The notes: a model not told the origin generated them from the letters alone. Shown: positions 17,776 to 26,929, counted from the stretch's first letter. The stretch is DNA of 57,994 nucleotides from Gudongella sp049310905 (GCF_049310905.1 NZ_JBMEMN010000020.1:1-57994), one strand, 5' to 3'. Numbers and translations are program-made.

Positions 17776-18662
17776 GCGGAGTACGTCAAGAATCCCTCTA
17801 TAAGGCCATAAAAGAACTGAATGAAGAAAAAAGATACCCTATAGAAAGACTATGCAAAATACTAAGCCTCAACAGGTCTTCATACTATAAGTGGCTTCGA
17901 AGAAACAAGAGTGGAAGAGAAATAGAGAATGAGGATATCACACACAAGCTAGCATATCTATATGCTATGTATAATGGCATCTATGGTTACAGAAGGCTTA
18001 GAGATGAGCTGGAAGAACAGTTTGGAATCGACTGTAGTGAAGGTCGTATTTACCGTCTAACCAGCCTGGTTGGATTGAAGTCAGTAATCCGACGAAAGCG
18101 ACCAAAGTATCAGCGCTCCACTCCTGAAATTACAGCTGAAAATATACTCAATCGTGACTTTAGAGCAGATAAACTGAATGAAAAGTGGCTGACTGATGTT
18201 ACGGAACTGAAATATGGAAATGGCCAGAAACTTTATCTCAGTGCAATCCTTGACCTCAAGGACAAGAGTATCGTCTCCTTTTCCATAGGTTCTAGCAACA
18301 ACAATAAGCTGGTTTTCGACACATTTGATTTGGCTGTTGAAAAGTATCCTGATGCAAAACCACTATTTCATAGCGACCGAGGGTTTCAATATACCAGTAA
18401 ACAGTTCAGACATAAACTCGATGAAGCAGGTATGTTACAAAGTATGTCTCGGGTAGGTCGATGTATCGATAATGGGCCCATGGAAGGTTTCTGGGGGATT
18501 ATCAAGTGCGAAATGTACTATCTGAACCAGTTCCGTACATATCATGATTTACAGGATTCAATAAGTAAGTATATCCATTTTTATAATTATGAACGCAGAC
18601 AAAGAAAACTCAATATACTACCCCCAATGTCCTATCGTTCGATCCTTGAAAATGCTGCATAG
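17772..18662 (+). CDS. IS3-family OrfB, DDE transposase (made as OrfAB fusion)
   Basis: The catalytic part of the transposase. The frame is open upstream of its first ATG (17967) and encodes the usual OrfB N-terminus (KAIKELNEEKRYPIERLCKI, then YNGIYGYRRLRDEL). The rve integrase core shows the DDE triad: Asp in LTDVTELKY, Asp in HSDRGFQYT, Glu in MEGFWGIIKCE. No good start codon exists; CTG 17772 follows AGGAGG by 5 bases, but the more likely product is an OrfAB fusion made by -1 frameshifting at 17739-17745. Both frames look intact, so the element may be active. Confidence 0.88.
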   Translation: MSGVRQESLYKAIKELNEEKRYPIERLCKILSLNRSSYYKWLRRNKSGREIENEDITHKLAYLYAMYNGIYGYRRLRDELEEQFGIDCSEGRIYRLTSLVGLKSVIRRKRPKYQRSTPEITAENILNRDFRADKLNEKWLTDVTELKYGNGQKLYLSAILDLKDKSIVSFSIGSSNNNKLVFDTFDLAVEKYPDAKPLFHSDRGFQYTSKQFRHKLDEAGMLQSMSRVGRCIDNGPMEGFWGIIKCEMYYLNQFRTYHDLQDSISKYIHFYNYERRQRKLNILPPMSYRSILENAA

Positions 18663-18668
18663 AAAAAA

Positions 18669-18693
18669 GAGTCCCACCAAGATGATGGAACTC
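18669..18693 (+). terminator. hairpin after IS orfB
   Basis: GAGT-CCA and TGG-ACTC pair around ACCAAGATGA-like sequence (one mismatch inside), followed by an AT-rich stretch. A moderate terminator inside the IS. Confidence 0.45.
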
Positions 18694-18772
18694 AATAATT
18701 ATTTTTGTTATTTCAACTGTCTACTTGACTTATAGCAGATCAACCCTCTAGGGTGCTTTTGTTTTTTTTCTA

Positions 18773-18781
18773 TGTTATAAT
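18773..18781 (+). promoter_or_regulatory. extended -10 promoter of folD
   Basis: TGTTATAAT gives an extended TGn plus perfect TATAAT (18776-18781). No good -35 is visible. It lies about 30 bases before the folD start and to the right of the IS. Confidence 0.55.
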
Positions 18782-18811
18782 TAAAGTAATAATTACATGA
18801 GGAGGTTCGTA

Positions 18812-19654
18812 ATGACTGAAATATTAAAGGGAAATGTAGTAGCAGCAAGTATTAAAGAGGACATGACAAAAAGAATTGCAGTTTTAAAGGAAAAAGGTAT
18901 TGTACCAACACTTGGAATAATAAGACTCGGTAACAATGCAGGGGATGTTTCTTATGAAAAGAGTATAATCAAAGCTTGTGAGAAAATGGATATTCAAGCC
19001 AAGGTTTATGAAAAAGAGATTTCCATCGATACATCAGAGCTTGTATCACTACTGGAAGAGCTAAACAGTGATGCGGAAATTTCTGGAATACTTTTATTCA
19101 GACCATTGCCCAAGCATATTGATGAGGAAGTAATAAGAAGCTCAATTAGTCCAGACAAGGATGTTGATTGTATGCATCCGTTGAATCTTGAAAAGATATT
19201 TGAAGGAAATATGACTGGTTTTGCACCGTGTACACCAAAAGCAGCAATGGAGATTCTTATTCACAATAACATTCAGCTTGAAGGAAGCAAGGTTGCTGTA
19301 ATAAATAGATCAATGGTAGTAGGAAAGCCACTTGTTATGATGCTTCTTGAAAAAAATGCAACTGTTACCATTTGTCACTCAAGGACAAAAGATTTGGCTC
19401 AGATAACCAAGGATGCAGATATAGTTGTAACGGCTCTTGGAAAACCTAAATTCTTCGGAGAGGAATTCTTTAGCAGTGAATCCGTTGTAATTGATGTAGG
19501 AGTCGGAATGACAGAAGATGGTAAACTAAGTGGAGATGTAGATTATGATAATGTATCTGAGAAAGTTTCAATGATCACTCCTGTACCTGGAGGAGTTGGA
19601 AGTGTCACTACGACAATCTTGCTTAATCAGGTTGTACAGGCAGCTGAGAAATAG
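18812..19654 (+). CDS. folD: bifunctional methylene-THF dehydrogenase/cyclohydrolase
   Basis: FolD (280 residues) interconverts methylene-, methenyl- and formyl-tetrahydrofolate in one-carbon metabolism. The SYEKSIIKACE helix holds the family Tyr-xxx-Lys pair, and the Rossmann part has VINRSMVVGKPLVMMLL and ending TPVPGGVGSVTT. The ATG at 18812 follows GAGGAGGTT; an earlier in-frame ATG at 18797 would put the ribosome site inside the gene. It is monocistronic, bounded by its own promoter and a bidirectional terminator. Confidence 0.96.
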   Translation: MTEILKGNVVAASIKEDMTKRIAVLKEKGIVPTLGIIRLGNNAGDVSYEKSIIKACEKMDIQAKVYEKEISIDTSELVSLLEELNSDAEISGILLFRPLPKHIDEEVIRSSISPDKDVDCMHPLNLEKIFEGNMTGFAPCTPKAAMEILIHNNIQLEGSKVAVINRSMVVGKPLVMMLLEKNATVTICHSRTKDLAQITKDADIVVTALGKPKFFGEEFFSSESVVIDVGVGMTEDGKLSGDVDYDNVSEKVSMITPVPGGVGSVTTTILLNQVVQAAEK

Positions 19655-19664
19655 AAAATACAAT

Positions 19665-19703
19665 AAAAAATGCTTGAAATCATAAGATTTCAAGCATTTT
19701 TTT
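19665..19703. terminator. bidirectional terminator between folD and the PBP gene
   Basis: A near-perfect inverted repeat: AAAAAATGCTTGAAATC (19665-19681) pairs with GATTTCAAGCATTTTTT (19686-19702) around ATAA. It serves folD on + and the PBP gene on -. Confidence 0.92.
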
Positions 19704-22659
19704 ATTCATTCTCTGTGTCGTCCTGATCACTATTACCATTTCCATTGCCGTTACCATTGTTATCTGGGTCATCATCAAGTTCAGTGGAAGGTGGCATCTC
19801 CTCAGGAGGAGTTTCTCCTTCGTTGTTCTCAAACCATTCGTTTAGCCAGTCAAGTACGGGGTTTTCAATTACAGTATTTTCATTGTGATCATCACATACT
19901 TCAGTAGGAACCTGGTAATTATAATCACTAGGAACTATTCCGTTATGATCATCTGGATTATATAATGGACTTCTTTCTATAAACACTCTAGTTGCAACAT
20001 TTTCATCAGGACAGTATTCATTTGCAATCTTCCCGTTCGTAACATCTATCTTGACTTCAACATGCATGTCACAATAAGCCTTAGGAACTGTTCCGCTAGC
20101 AAAAATCTCAGTTCTTACTACACCTCGCGGATCATTTGAACAAAGGTTGGTAGCAAGTAGTCCTGACTGTGTACAGATACTTGCAGACACAATTCCATCT
20201 GGTCTATCAAAACTGGTTTTACTTTCAAGACCTTCGTGTATTGTATTGTTAATGTACTGCCAAAGCTGGGCTGCAGTACTGCTGTTTCTAGATAGGGTGA
20301 CTCTTGGGGAGTCATTCCCGATCCATGTACCTGAAACATAATAGGGTGTGTATCCAACAAACCAAATATCAGCCTGATTCTGTGTAGTACCGGTTTTACC
20401 AGATACGGCCATGTTTGACATTCTTGCCCTTCCTGCTATACCGCTTGAAACAGTTGTTCTAAGAATATCACCCATAATATATGCAACCTGGGGCGATGTG
20501 ACTATTGTTTCTTCAGGTGTATTGTCCAGCAACACATTACCATTCTTGTCAAGAATCTTTGAAAAAGATACCGGCTCTATAAACACACCGTCATTTGCAA
20601 TAGCACCATATGCTGCCGTTAGTTCAAGCGGGCTTAATCCGTTTGTCATACCTCCAAGACCCAATGCTGAAAGATTTTCATCATTTGTAGCTCTATTTTC
20701 CATGCTCGTAACAAAATTATCACGTTCTGGATGATCTTTGTTTATTATTCCCATTTTTTCAAGATATGAAATAGAAGTTGCCACACCGATATTCTGTACA
20801 GTTTTAACAGCGTTTACATTTACTGATTGTTCAACTGATCTTCTCAAGGTATGGATACCTCGGTATCCATTGTACCAGTTCTTTGGCCAGAGAGTTCCAT
20901 TTCCGTCATAAAAAGGGATATCATCAATGGCTGTTGCAGCCGTCATGCCACTTGCAAGTGCAGGCCAGTAAGTGGATACAGGTTTTATTGCAGATCCTGG
21001 CTGTCTTGCTGAAGCAGTTGCACGGTTTAGAATTCTGGAACCATCAATATCCCTGCCGCCAACAAGAGCTTTGATGTGACCGGTTTTGTAATCCAGAACC
21101 ACTGTTGCTGACTGTGGTTGTACAACGCCTTCCTCGTGAACATAAAAATATCTGTTACTGATTGTAATTCTTCCATCTTGACTTTGATAGAATTCAGGAT
21201 TGTTGTCAAGATAGCTTTTATCAATAGTCAGTACTCCTTCTGCAACACTGAATTGTCCTTCTGGTATTACAATTGAACCAACGCTATGGGATACCAGATT
21301 TTTTTTGTCATCAATTGTATAATAGTCAACTATATCAAAGTGAGTGGGATAGAAGTTGATTTTATTTGTATTAATTATTAGATTACCATTTTCAAGTTGA
21401 TACTCATTTTCTTGTAGTATCAGAGAATTATCCTCAGTCATTAGAGAATCCTTGCTGAAGTAAACAATCTCATTTTTGTCGTCAATCACATTTCCGGCAC
21501 TGTTGATTCTCCAGTCAACAAGGACTGGTCCCCTGATTCCATCTGTATTGCCAACTAGGATCTCAACAAAATTTGTGTAGATGTTCTCAAGCTGCTTTTG
21601 CATCTCCATATCAATGGTTGCATATATTGTAAGACCACCGGTAAAGAGCTCGATTTCTGCTTGTTCTCTTGTATATCCTTTTTTATCGACTAAGGCCTCA
21701 ACTACCTGAGTTTTAACATAGTCTGCAAAATACGATGTAATATCCTGTGGTTTCTTTTCTTCTGGATTTAGACTGGATTTTATATCCTGTGCAATGGCTT
21801 CTTGGTACTGACTTTCAGTTATCTTTTCTTGTTCCAGCATTTTGTCCAATACGAGTCTTTGTCTATTAATTGAGTCTTCGTTAAAAACTGCAATAAATGT
21901 TTCACCCAAGACATCCAATTGTCCAACCTCATAATGTATTTCAGGATCAAAGTCACCTGGCTTTACCCGATAGTAGGGTTGGAACTGAGTTGTGCTTTTT
22001 ACTACCCCTGCCAATAGGGCGGACTCAGCAATAGTAAGATCCTGAACATTTTTTGAAAAGTATGTCCTTGAAGCTTCCTGAACACCATAAGCATTTTGGC
22101 CGAAATAGTTCCTGTTCAAGTAGGCCTCAAGAATCTGGTCTTTGGATAGAATTGTTTCAACTTTAAGTGCCAGATATGCTTCCGTGATTTTCCTTGTCAG
22201 CTTGACTTCATTACTTAAGTAAACATTCTTGACCAGCTGCTGGGTTATTGTACTTGCACCTCTTAGACCACCTGATCTTAGGTTGTCCACCAATGCTCCC
22301 ATAATTCCTTCGATATCCACGCCTGGATGCTCTTCAAATCTATGATCTTCTATTGCAATAAAGGCATCAACAAGATGCTGAGGCATTTCCTTTATACTTA
22401 CAACGGTTCTAAGTTCCTCAGCCTGAATCTTTTCGATCAGATTACCGTTTAAATCATAAATACTGGATGTTTCAGCAAGTGATGTTACAATTGTAGTTGG
22501 ATCAATTTCAGGCGCTTCATCTAAAATCGAAACCACTGCGGCACCTACTGCTCCTCCTGCCATAATACCTGCAATAATTATCATAACCAGTAATATTTTT
22601 ATGGCTTTTCCTATGGTAAATTTATTTTGTTTTCTTTTTCTTTTATTCTCAGTGGACAT
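19702..22659 (-). CDS. class A penicillin-binding protein 1A (transglycosylase/transpeptidase)
   Basis: A 985-residue bifunctional peptidoglycan synthase. A basic cytoplasmic tail and one membrane anchor (about 20-45) precede the GT51 glycosyltransferase domain with catalytic Glu104 in IAIEDHRFEEHPG. The transpeptidase domain has SxxK in PGSAIKP (Ser near 555), SVN, and KTG in SGKTGTTQNQ (near 754). Several insertions lie between the two domains (about 330-520). The tail is rich in Pro, Glu, Asp and Asn-Gly repeats (NGNGNGN). The only - strand gene in the window. It has its own promoter. Confidence 0.95.
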   Translation of the reverse strand: MSTENKRKRKQNKFTIGKAIKILLVMIIIAGIMAGGAVGAAVVSILDEAPEIDPTTIVTSLAETSSIYDLNGNLIEKIQAEELRTVVSIKEMPQHLVDAFIAIEDHRFEEHPGVDIEGIMGALVDNLRSGGLRGASTITQQLVKNVYLSNEVKLTRKITEAYLALKVETILSKDQILEAYLNRNYFGQNAYGVQEASRTYFSKNVQDLTIAESALLAGVVKSTTQFQPYYRVKPGDFDPEIHYEVGQLDVLGETFIAVFNEDSINRQRLVLDKMLEQEKITESQYQEAIAQDIKSSLNPEEKKPQDITSYFADYVKTQVVEALVDKKGYTREQAEIELFTGGLTIYATIDMEMQKQLENIYTNFVEILVGNTDGIRGPVLVDWRINSAGNVIDDKNEIVYFSKDSLMTEDNSLILQENEYQLENGNLIINTNKINFYPTHFDIVDYYTIDDKKNLVSHSVGSIVIPEGQFSVAEGVLTIDKSYLDNNPEFYQSQDGRITISNRYFYVHEEGVVQPQSATVVLDYKTGHIKALVGGRDIDGSRILNRATASARQPGSAIKPVSTYWPALASGMTAATAIDDIPFYDGNGTLWPKNWYNGYRGIHTLRRSVEQSVNVNAVKTVQNIGVATSISYLEKMGIINKDHPERDNFVTSMENRATNDENLSALGLGGMTNGLSPLELTAAYGAIANDGVFIEPVSFSKILDKNGNVLLDNTPEETIVTSPQVAYIMGDILRTTVSSGIAGRARMSNMAVSGKTGTTQNQADIWFVGYTPYYVSGTWIGNDSPRVTLSRNSSTAAQLWQYINNTIHEGLESKTSFDRPDGIVSASICTQSGLLATNLCSNDPRGVVRTEIFASGTVPKAYCDMHVEVKIDVTNGKIANEYCPDENVATRVFIERSPLYNPDDHNGIVPSDYNYQVPTEVCDDHNENTVIENPVLDWLNEWFENNEGETPPEEMPPSTELDDDPDNNGNGNGNGNSDQDDTENE

Positions 22660-22697
22660 TATTGACCTCCTATATTTTGATTACAAAAACATAACAT

Positions 22698-22726
22698 ATT
22701 ATACCACAGAACAATTTTTTTGTTAA
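22698..22726 (-). promoter_or_regulatory. promoter of the class A PBP gene
   Basis: On the - strand: -35 TTAACA (22721-22726), exactly 17 bases, then -10 TATAAT (22698-22703). A GGAGGT site precedes the ATG. Confidence 0.75.
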
Positions 22727-22789
22727 GCAAAGTAAGGTTACAATAGTATTACGGAATAGCGGTTTCAACTGGCCTATAAGCTCCAAAAG

Positions 22790-22798
22790 TGTTATACT
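22790..22798 (+). promoter_or_regulatory. extended -10 promoter of hflX
   Basis: TGTTATACT: TGn plus TATACT (22793-22798), about 29 bases before the start. The -35 region is poor. Confidence 0.45.
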
Positions 22799-22826
22799 GT
22801 AAGCATCCGGATGGGAGAGTGATGTT

Positions 22827-24101
22827 ATGGAAGAGAATAAAGAAAAAGTTTTGCTTGTTGGAATTGAATTGGATAGAGACAAAATAGATATTGACGATTC
22901 TCTCGATGAATTGGAAGAACTTGTAAAAGCAGCGGGGGGAGAAGTCCTTGCTCGAATAATTCAAAAGAAAGATAAAATCAATGCAGCTTATTTTATAGGG
23001 ACAGGTAAAGCCAAGGAAATTCAAGAATACTGTGAAGATCTTGAAATAGATACTGTAATTTTCAATGATGAGCTATCAGGCGCACAATTGAGGAATCTAG
23101 AAGAGATTATTGACAGAAAAGTGATTGACAGGACAACTTTAATACTAGATATTTTTGCACTAAGGGCTGTATCAAAGGAAGGCAAGCTTCAGGTTAAACT
23201 TGCCCAACTTAAGTACAGGTTGCCTAGGCTTGTAGGTTTTAGTGATTATCTTTCCAGAGAAGGTGCCGGAATAGGAACAAGGGGACCTGGGGAGCAGAAA
23301 CTTGAAACCGATCGTAGACATATACTAAGGGAAATCAATAATATCGAAAAACAGCTTAAGGATATTGAAGGAGTACGAGATGTAAAAAGAAAAAAAAGAA
23401 TATCATCCCAGATGCCTATGGTTGCTCTGGTTGGATATACCAATGCAGGCAAATCAACCTTGATGAATGAATTGATGTCTGAGAAGGATGGTACGGGTGA
23501 TAACAAGAAGGTTTACGTTGAAGATATGCTCTTTGCCAGCTTGGATACAGCTCACAGGATTGGGAAGCTACCCAACGGTCAGGATTATCTTCTTGCAGAC
23601 ACAGTAGGTTTTGTATCAAAGCTTCCTACAAAGTTGGTGGAGGCGTTTAAAGGGACACTTGAGGAAGTTGAATATGCCGATCTGCTTTTACATGTTGTTG
23701 ATGCATCAAACAAGGATTTGGATATTCAGATAAATACAACCATGGATCTTTTAAAAGATCTTGAAACTGTGGACAAACCAATTATAACGGTTTTTAACAA
23801 AATTGATAAATTGGATATATATAAGGTCAATACATCAGGAAGAGATACGGATAATCCAATTTATATATCTGCCAAAAAGGGTACAGGCGTAGAGGAATTG
23901 AAGAAACTGATTCAAGAGACCCTGCCAATGGAATATAGGAAAGTAAGGATGCTTATACCATTTGAAAAACAATCAGTTTCAAGTTATTTTATGAATCAGT
24001 ATCAGGTGGATGAAATTGAATACACCGAAGAGGGGACAATTTTTGTGTTGACCATCAATCATATTGATTTTCAGAAGTACAACCAATATATTGTGAAATA
24101 A
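22827..24101 (+). CDS. hflX: ribosome-associated GTPase HflX
   Basis: HflX (424 residues) is a GTPase that splits stalled or dormant 70S ribosomes. The N-terminal HflX domain contains AAYFIGTGKAKEI and the glycine-rich GAGIGTRGPGE segment. The G domain shows P-loop GYTNAGKST, DTVGF (G3) and NKID (G4). Length is normal. It is divergently arranged from the PBP gene and followed 19 bases later by a YigZ-family gene. Confidence 0.95.
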   Translation: MEENKEKVLLVGIELDRDKIDIDDSLDELEELVKAAGGEVLARIIQKKDKINAAYFIGTGKAKEIQEYCEDLEIDTVIFNDELSGAQLRNLEEIIDRKVIDRTTLILDIFALRAVSKEGKLQVKLAQLKYRLPRLVGFSDYLSREGAGIGTRGPGEQKLETDRRHILREINNIEKQLKDIEGVRDVKRKKRISSQMPMVALVGYTNAGKSTLMNELMSEKDGTGDNKKVYVEDMLFASLDTAHRIGKLPNGQDYLLADTVGFVSKLPTKLVEAFKGTLEEVEYADLLLHVVDASNKDLDIQINTTMDLLKDLETVDKPIITVFNKIDKLDIYKVNTSGRDTDNPIYISAKKGTGVEELKKLIQETLPMEYRKVRMLIPFEKQSVSSYFMNQYQVDEIEYTEEGTIFVLTINHIDFQKYNQYIVK

Positions 24102-24120
24102 TTGAAGGGAAGTCAAATAT

Positions 24121-24771
24121 ATGAGTCATAGCTACAAAACAATTGCAAGTAGAGGTGTAGACGAGTTCATTGTAAATAAGTCAAGATTTATTGGGTATGC
24201 TTCTCCTGTATATACAGAGGAAGAAGCCTTGAGTTTTATTGAAGAGATTAAAATCAAGCATAAAGATGCTACCCACAATGTTTCTGCATATGTGTTGGGG
24301 GAAAATTCTATTATTCAGAGATTCAACGACGACGGAGAACCATCAGGTACAGCAGGAATACCTGCGCTTGAAGTTTTAAAAAAAGAGGAAATAAGAAATG
24401 CAGCATTAGTAATTACGAGATATTTCGGAGGTGTGAAGCTTGGTGGAGGTGGACTTATAAGAGCCTACACAAAAGGAGCAAAAATTGCCATAGAGTCATC
24501 AATTATTGTAATAATGAGTGAGTTCAATCTGGTATCACTGAAACTTCAATACACAGCTTATGGAAAAATTGAAAACTATTTTATCGAAAATGGATATACA
24601 CCTGAAAAAGTTGAATTTAGAGATGACGTTACAATGGAGATATTTGTCAAAAAGAACCTTTATGACAGATTTGTTTCAGATATGATGGATATGACCAGTG
24701 GTGACATTAAATACAGAATTATTGAAGAAAAGTTTCTTCCTGAAAAAGATGGTGTGAGATGGAGAGAATAG
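24121..24771 (+). CDS. YigZ/IMPACT family protein
   Basis: A 216-residue protein of the YigZ/UPF0029 family. The N-terminal IMPACT domain shows the conserved NDDGEPSGTAGIP and ITRYFGGVKLGGGGL segments; the C-terminal DUF1949 ferredoxin-like domain follows (about 140-200). The molecular role in bacteria is unclear; relatives bind translation-related partners, which is family knowledge, not shown here. It follows hflX closely and is probably in the same transcript. Confidence 0.92.
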   Translation: MSHSYKTIASRGVDEFIVNKSRFIGYASPVYTEEEALSFIEEIKIKHKDATHNVSAYVLGENSIIQRFNDDGEPSGTAGIPALEVLKKEEIRNAALVITRYFGGVKLGGGGLIRAYTKGAKIAIESSIIVIMSEFNLVSLKLQYTAYGKIENYFIENGYTPEKVEFRDDVTMEIFVKKNLYDRFVSDMMDMTSGDIKYRIIEEKFLPEKDGVRWRE

Positions 24772-24801
24772 AAGGGTATAAATTATAGCGAGGTGATTAT
24801 T

Positions 24802-25200
24802 ATGACATCAGACAAAGAATTGAAGAATGAAATGATGGAATCCAAGAAATGGGTTGTTGTTGGAGTATCAGGTAAGAAGGAAAAGTACGGCTATAAAATA
24901 TGGAAGATCCTAAAGGAAAATGGGTATACAACATATGGAATAAGCCCGAATTACGATGAACTTGAGGGTGATAAGATTTATAAGTCCCTGGCATCATTGC
25001 CTGAAAAAGTTGATGTACTTGATATGGTAGTACCACCAAAGATCAGCATTGGTGTCCTGGATGAAGCAAAAGAAGCTGGAATAGAAATGATTTTCTTTCA
25101 ACCGGGGACCTACAATGATGAAGTTGTAGCAAAAGCGGAGGAATTGGACCTCAGATACCTTTTGGATGATTGTGTTTACGCAACACTGAAAGCTGAGTAA
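24802..25200 (+). CDS. CoA-binding (Rossmann) domain protein
   Basis: A 132-residue single-domain protein of the YccU/CoA_binding type. The core WVVVGVSGKKEKYGYKI, VDVLDMVVPP and GIEMIFFQPG segments match the small CoA-binding family; the usual C-terminal Cys lies in DDCVYATL. The substrate or partner is unknown. ATG 24802 follows GCGAGGTG; a GTG at 24793 is part of that site. A terminator-like hairpin overlaps its stop codon. Confidence 0.87.
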   Translation: MTSDKELKNEMMESKKWVVVGVSGKKEKYGYKIWKILKENGYTTYGISPNYDELEGDKIYKSLASLPEKVDVLDMVVPPKISIGVLDEAKEAGIEMIFFQPGTYNDEVVAKAEELDLRYLLDDCVYATLKAE

Positions 25201-25225
25201 TAGACCAGGGATGGTCTATTTTCCT
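25199..25225 (+). terminator. terminator after the CoA-binding protein gene
   Basis: AATAGACCA pairs with TGGTCTATT around GGGA, then TTCCTTT. It overlaps the stop codon. Confidence 0.75.
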
Positions 25226-25278
25226 TTATAATTAATATTTGGAATATTATATACAATTATTAAGGAGGAGTTGATAAA

Positions 25279-26004
25279 GTGAAAGATATGAAAATGGAGT
25301 TGGATAATATTGTAACCTGGCTTCAGGAAAAAGTTGAGGAAGCAAATGCAAAAGGAGTTGTATTTGGATTAAGTGGAGGGATTGACTCTGCGGTAGCGGC
25401 AGGACTGGCAAAAAAAGCATTTCCACAAGATTCAATGGGAGTTATTATGCCAATTTATAGCAATCCTAAAGATGAATCTGATGCATTGATTATCGCAAGA
25501 GATTTGGATATTGACATTACCAGCATCGATCTTTCTCAAGTCTATGATTCTTTTCTCAAAGCACTTCCTTTTGAAGGAGAGAATCCATTAGCCAATGCAA
25601 ATATCAAACCAAGACTCAGAATGATGACTTTATATTATTTTGCACAGGAAATGGGATATTTGGTTTGTGGAACAAGCAATAAATCGGAGCTTCATGTTGG
25701 TTATTTTACAAAACATGGTGATAGCGGGGTTGATTTGTTACCACTTGCCGATTTTGTCAAAGAAGAAATATTTGAACTTGCCAGGCTTCTGGAGATACCT
25801 TCAGAAATAATTGAGAAACCACCGAGCGCAGGGTTGTGGGAGAACCAGACTGATGAAAAGGAGATGGGATTTACTTATAAGGTTCTTGATAATTATATAA
25901 GAACTGGTGAGGGTCCTGAAGATTCGGTAAAAAAAATTGATCACATGAATAAAATCAGTGAACATAAAAGAAACTATCCCCCTGCCTATAAAAAAAGCAT
26001 CTAA
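25279..26004 (+). CDS. nadE: NAD+ synthetase (ammonia-dependent type)
   Basis: NadE (241 residues) converts nicotinate adenine dinucleotide to NAD using ATP and ammonia. The PP-loop GLSGGIDSAVAAGLAKK is near residues 36-52, and CGTSNKSEL and PPSAGLWENQTDE are diagnostic. No glutaminase domain is present, so ammonia or an external donor is used. GTG 25279 follows AAGGAGGAG; an in-frame ATG at 25288 is an alternative. It is monocistronic with a strong terminator downstream. Confidence 0.95.
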   Translation: MKDMKMELDNIVTWLQEKVEEANAKGVVFGLSGGIDSAVAAGLAKKAFPQDSMGVIMPIYSNPKDESDALIIARDLDIDITSIDLSQVYDSFLKALPFEGENPLANANIKPRLRMMTLYYFAQEMGYLVCGTSNKSELHVGYFTKHGDSGVDLLPLADFVKEEIFELARLLEIPSEIIEKPPSAGLWENQTDEKEMGFTYKVLDNYIRTGEGPEDSVKKIDHMNKISEHKRNYPPAYKKSI

Positions 26005-26037
26005 CGATGCATTAATGTAGCTTTTCTTGATACCCAT

Positions 26038-26085
26038 AAAAGGAAAGTTCTTGATCAAAAAGAGTTGAACTTTCCTTTTCGTATT
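26038..26085 (+). terminator. terminator after nadE
   Basis: A perfect 13-base stem: AAAAGGAAAGTTC (26038-26050) pairs with GAACTTTCCTTTT (26067-26079) around a 16-base loop. Confidence 0.75.
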
Positions 26086-26096
26086 AAAAAAAGTTA

Positions 26097-26125
26097 GTGA
26101 AATTTATTTTAGCATATGCTAAAAT
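26097..26125 (+). promoter_or_regulatory. promoter of the YebC gene
   Basis: GTGAAA (26097-26102) and TAAAAT (26120-26125) with a 17-base spacer; the -10 is extended by TGC. The -10 half lies inside the perfect palindrome 26102-26129. Confidence 0.5.
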
Positions 26126-26129
26126 AAAT
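26102..26129. promoter_or_regulatory. 28-bp perfect palindrome overlapping the YebC promoter
   Basis: The sequence reads identically on both strands: ATTTATTTTAGCAT followed by its exact reverse complement ATGCTAAAATAAAT. It covers the putative -10. It looks like an operator, but could be a transcribed hairpin; no regulator is identified. Confidence 0.55.
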
Positions 26130-26155
26130 AAGTTAATGGAAGGAGATGTTTAACT

Positions 26156-26893
26156 ATGGCAGGACATTCCAAATGGAATAACATTAAGAACAGAAAAGGT
26201 AAGGAAGATGCCAAAAGAGGCAAGGTATTTACCAAACTGGGAAGATATATTATGGTGGCAGCCAAAGAAGGTGGGGGAGACCCTGATTATAATCCGTCAT
26301 TGAAAGCAGCTATTGATAAAGCGAAAGCTGAAAACATGCCAAACGATAATATTGAAAGAGCTATCAAAAAGGGAACTGGTGAATTGGGTTCTGACAGTTT
26401 CGAAGAAATCATCTATGAAGGATATGGACCATCAGGAACAGCACTAATAGTGAATTGTTTAACTGACAACAGAAATAGAACAGCTTCAGATGTCAGGCAT
26501 GCATTTGATAAATACGGTGGGAATCTGGGACAAAGTGGATCAGTATCATTTATGTTCGACAGAAAAGGTTTAATTGCAATTGAAAAAGAAGATTCAATAG
26601 ATGAGGATGAATTAACCATGCTTGCAATAGAATTGGGAGCAGAGGATTTCGAGGCAGATGAAAATGGATTTGAAATAATCATGGAACCTACTGACTTTAA
26701 CACAGTCAGAGATGGATTACAGAAATCTGAATACAGCTTTGCTGTAGCGGAGCTTACTTATTTACCTCAGAATATGGTATCACTTCAAGATGAAAAAGAC
26801 ATAAAGAATATGGAGAAACTCATAGATATGCTTGAAGACAATGATGATGTTCAGGAAGTTTACCATAATTGGGAGATGCCTGAAGAAATGTAA
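26156..26893 (+). CDS. YebC/PmpR family regulatory/translation protein
   Basis: A 245-residue TACO1/YebC-family protein. The N-terminus AGHSKWNNIKNRKGKEDAKR, the GGDPDYNPSLKAAIDKAK block and the acidic C-terminus (MPEEM) are typical. Members have been described as DNA-binding regulators (PmpR) and, more recently, as factors that ease translation through proline runs; which applies here is open. The ATG follows GGAAGGAGATG. Monocistronic with a strong terminator. Confidence 0.94.
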   Translation: MAGHSKWNNIKNRKGKEDAKRGKVFTKLGRYIMVAAKEGGGDPDYNPSLKAAIDKAKAENMPNDNIERAIKKGTGELGSDSFEEIIYEGYGPSGTALIVNCLTDNRNRTASDVRHAFDKYGGNLGQSGSVSFMFDRKGLIAIEKEDSIDEDELTMLAIELGAEDFEADENGFEIIMEPTDFNTVRDGLQKSEYSFAVAELTYLPQNMVSLQDEKDIKNMEKLIDMLEDNDDVQEVYHNWEMPEEM

Positions 26894-26929
26894 TTTAAAT
26901 AATTGTTTTGCAAATATCAATTAAAATAG

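Larger units (their letters stand above)
17025..18737 (+). mobile_element. IS3-family insertion sequence (IS150-like), complete
   Basis: The element has two overlapping reading frames and inverted ends. A perfect 26-base inverted repeat lies at 17036-17061 and 18701-18726 (AAGTAGACAGTTGAAATAAC followed by AAAAAT). Weaker similarity continues outward to TGCT at 17025 and AGCA at 18734-18737, giving the TG...CA ends usual for IS3. Flanks read GATA (17021-17024) and GATC (18738-18741), a possible 4-base target duplication with one mismatch. Boundaries are therefore inferred; the 26-base core is certain. Confidence 0.85.

Noticed and set aside
25981..26004. GCATCTAACGATGC small inverted repeat at the end of nadE
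   Set aside because: Stem of four to five pairs with no T-run; the 13-bp hairpin at 26038 is the better terminator.
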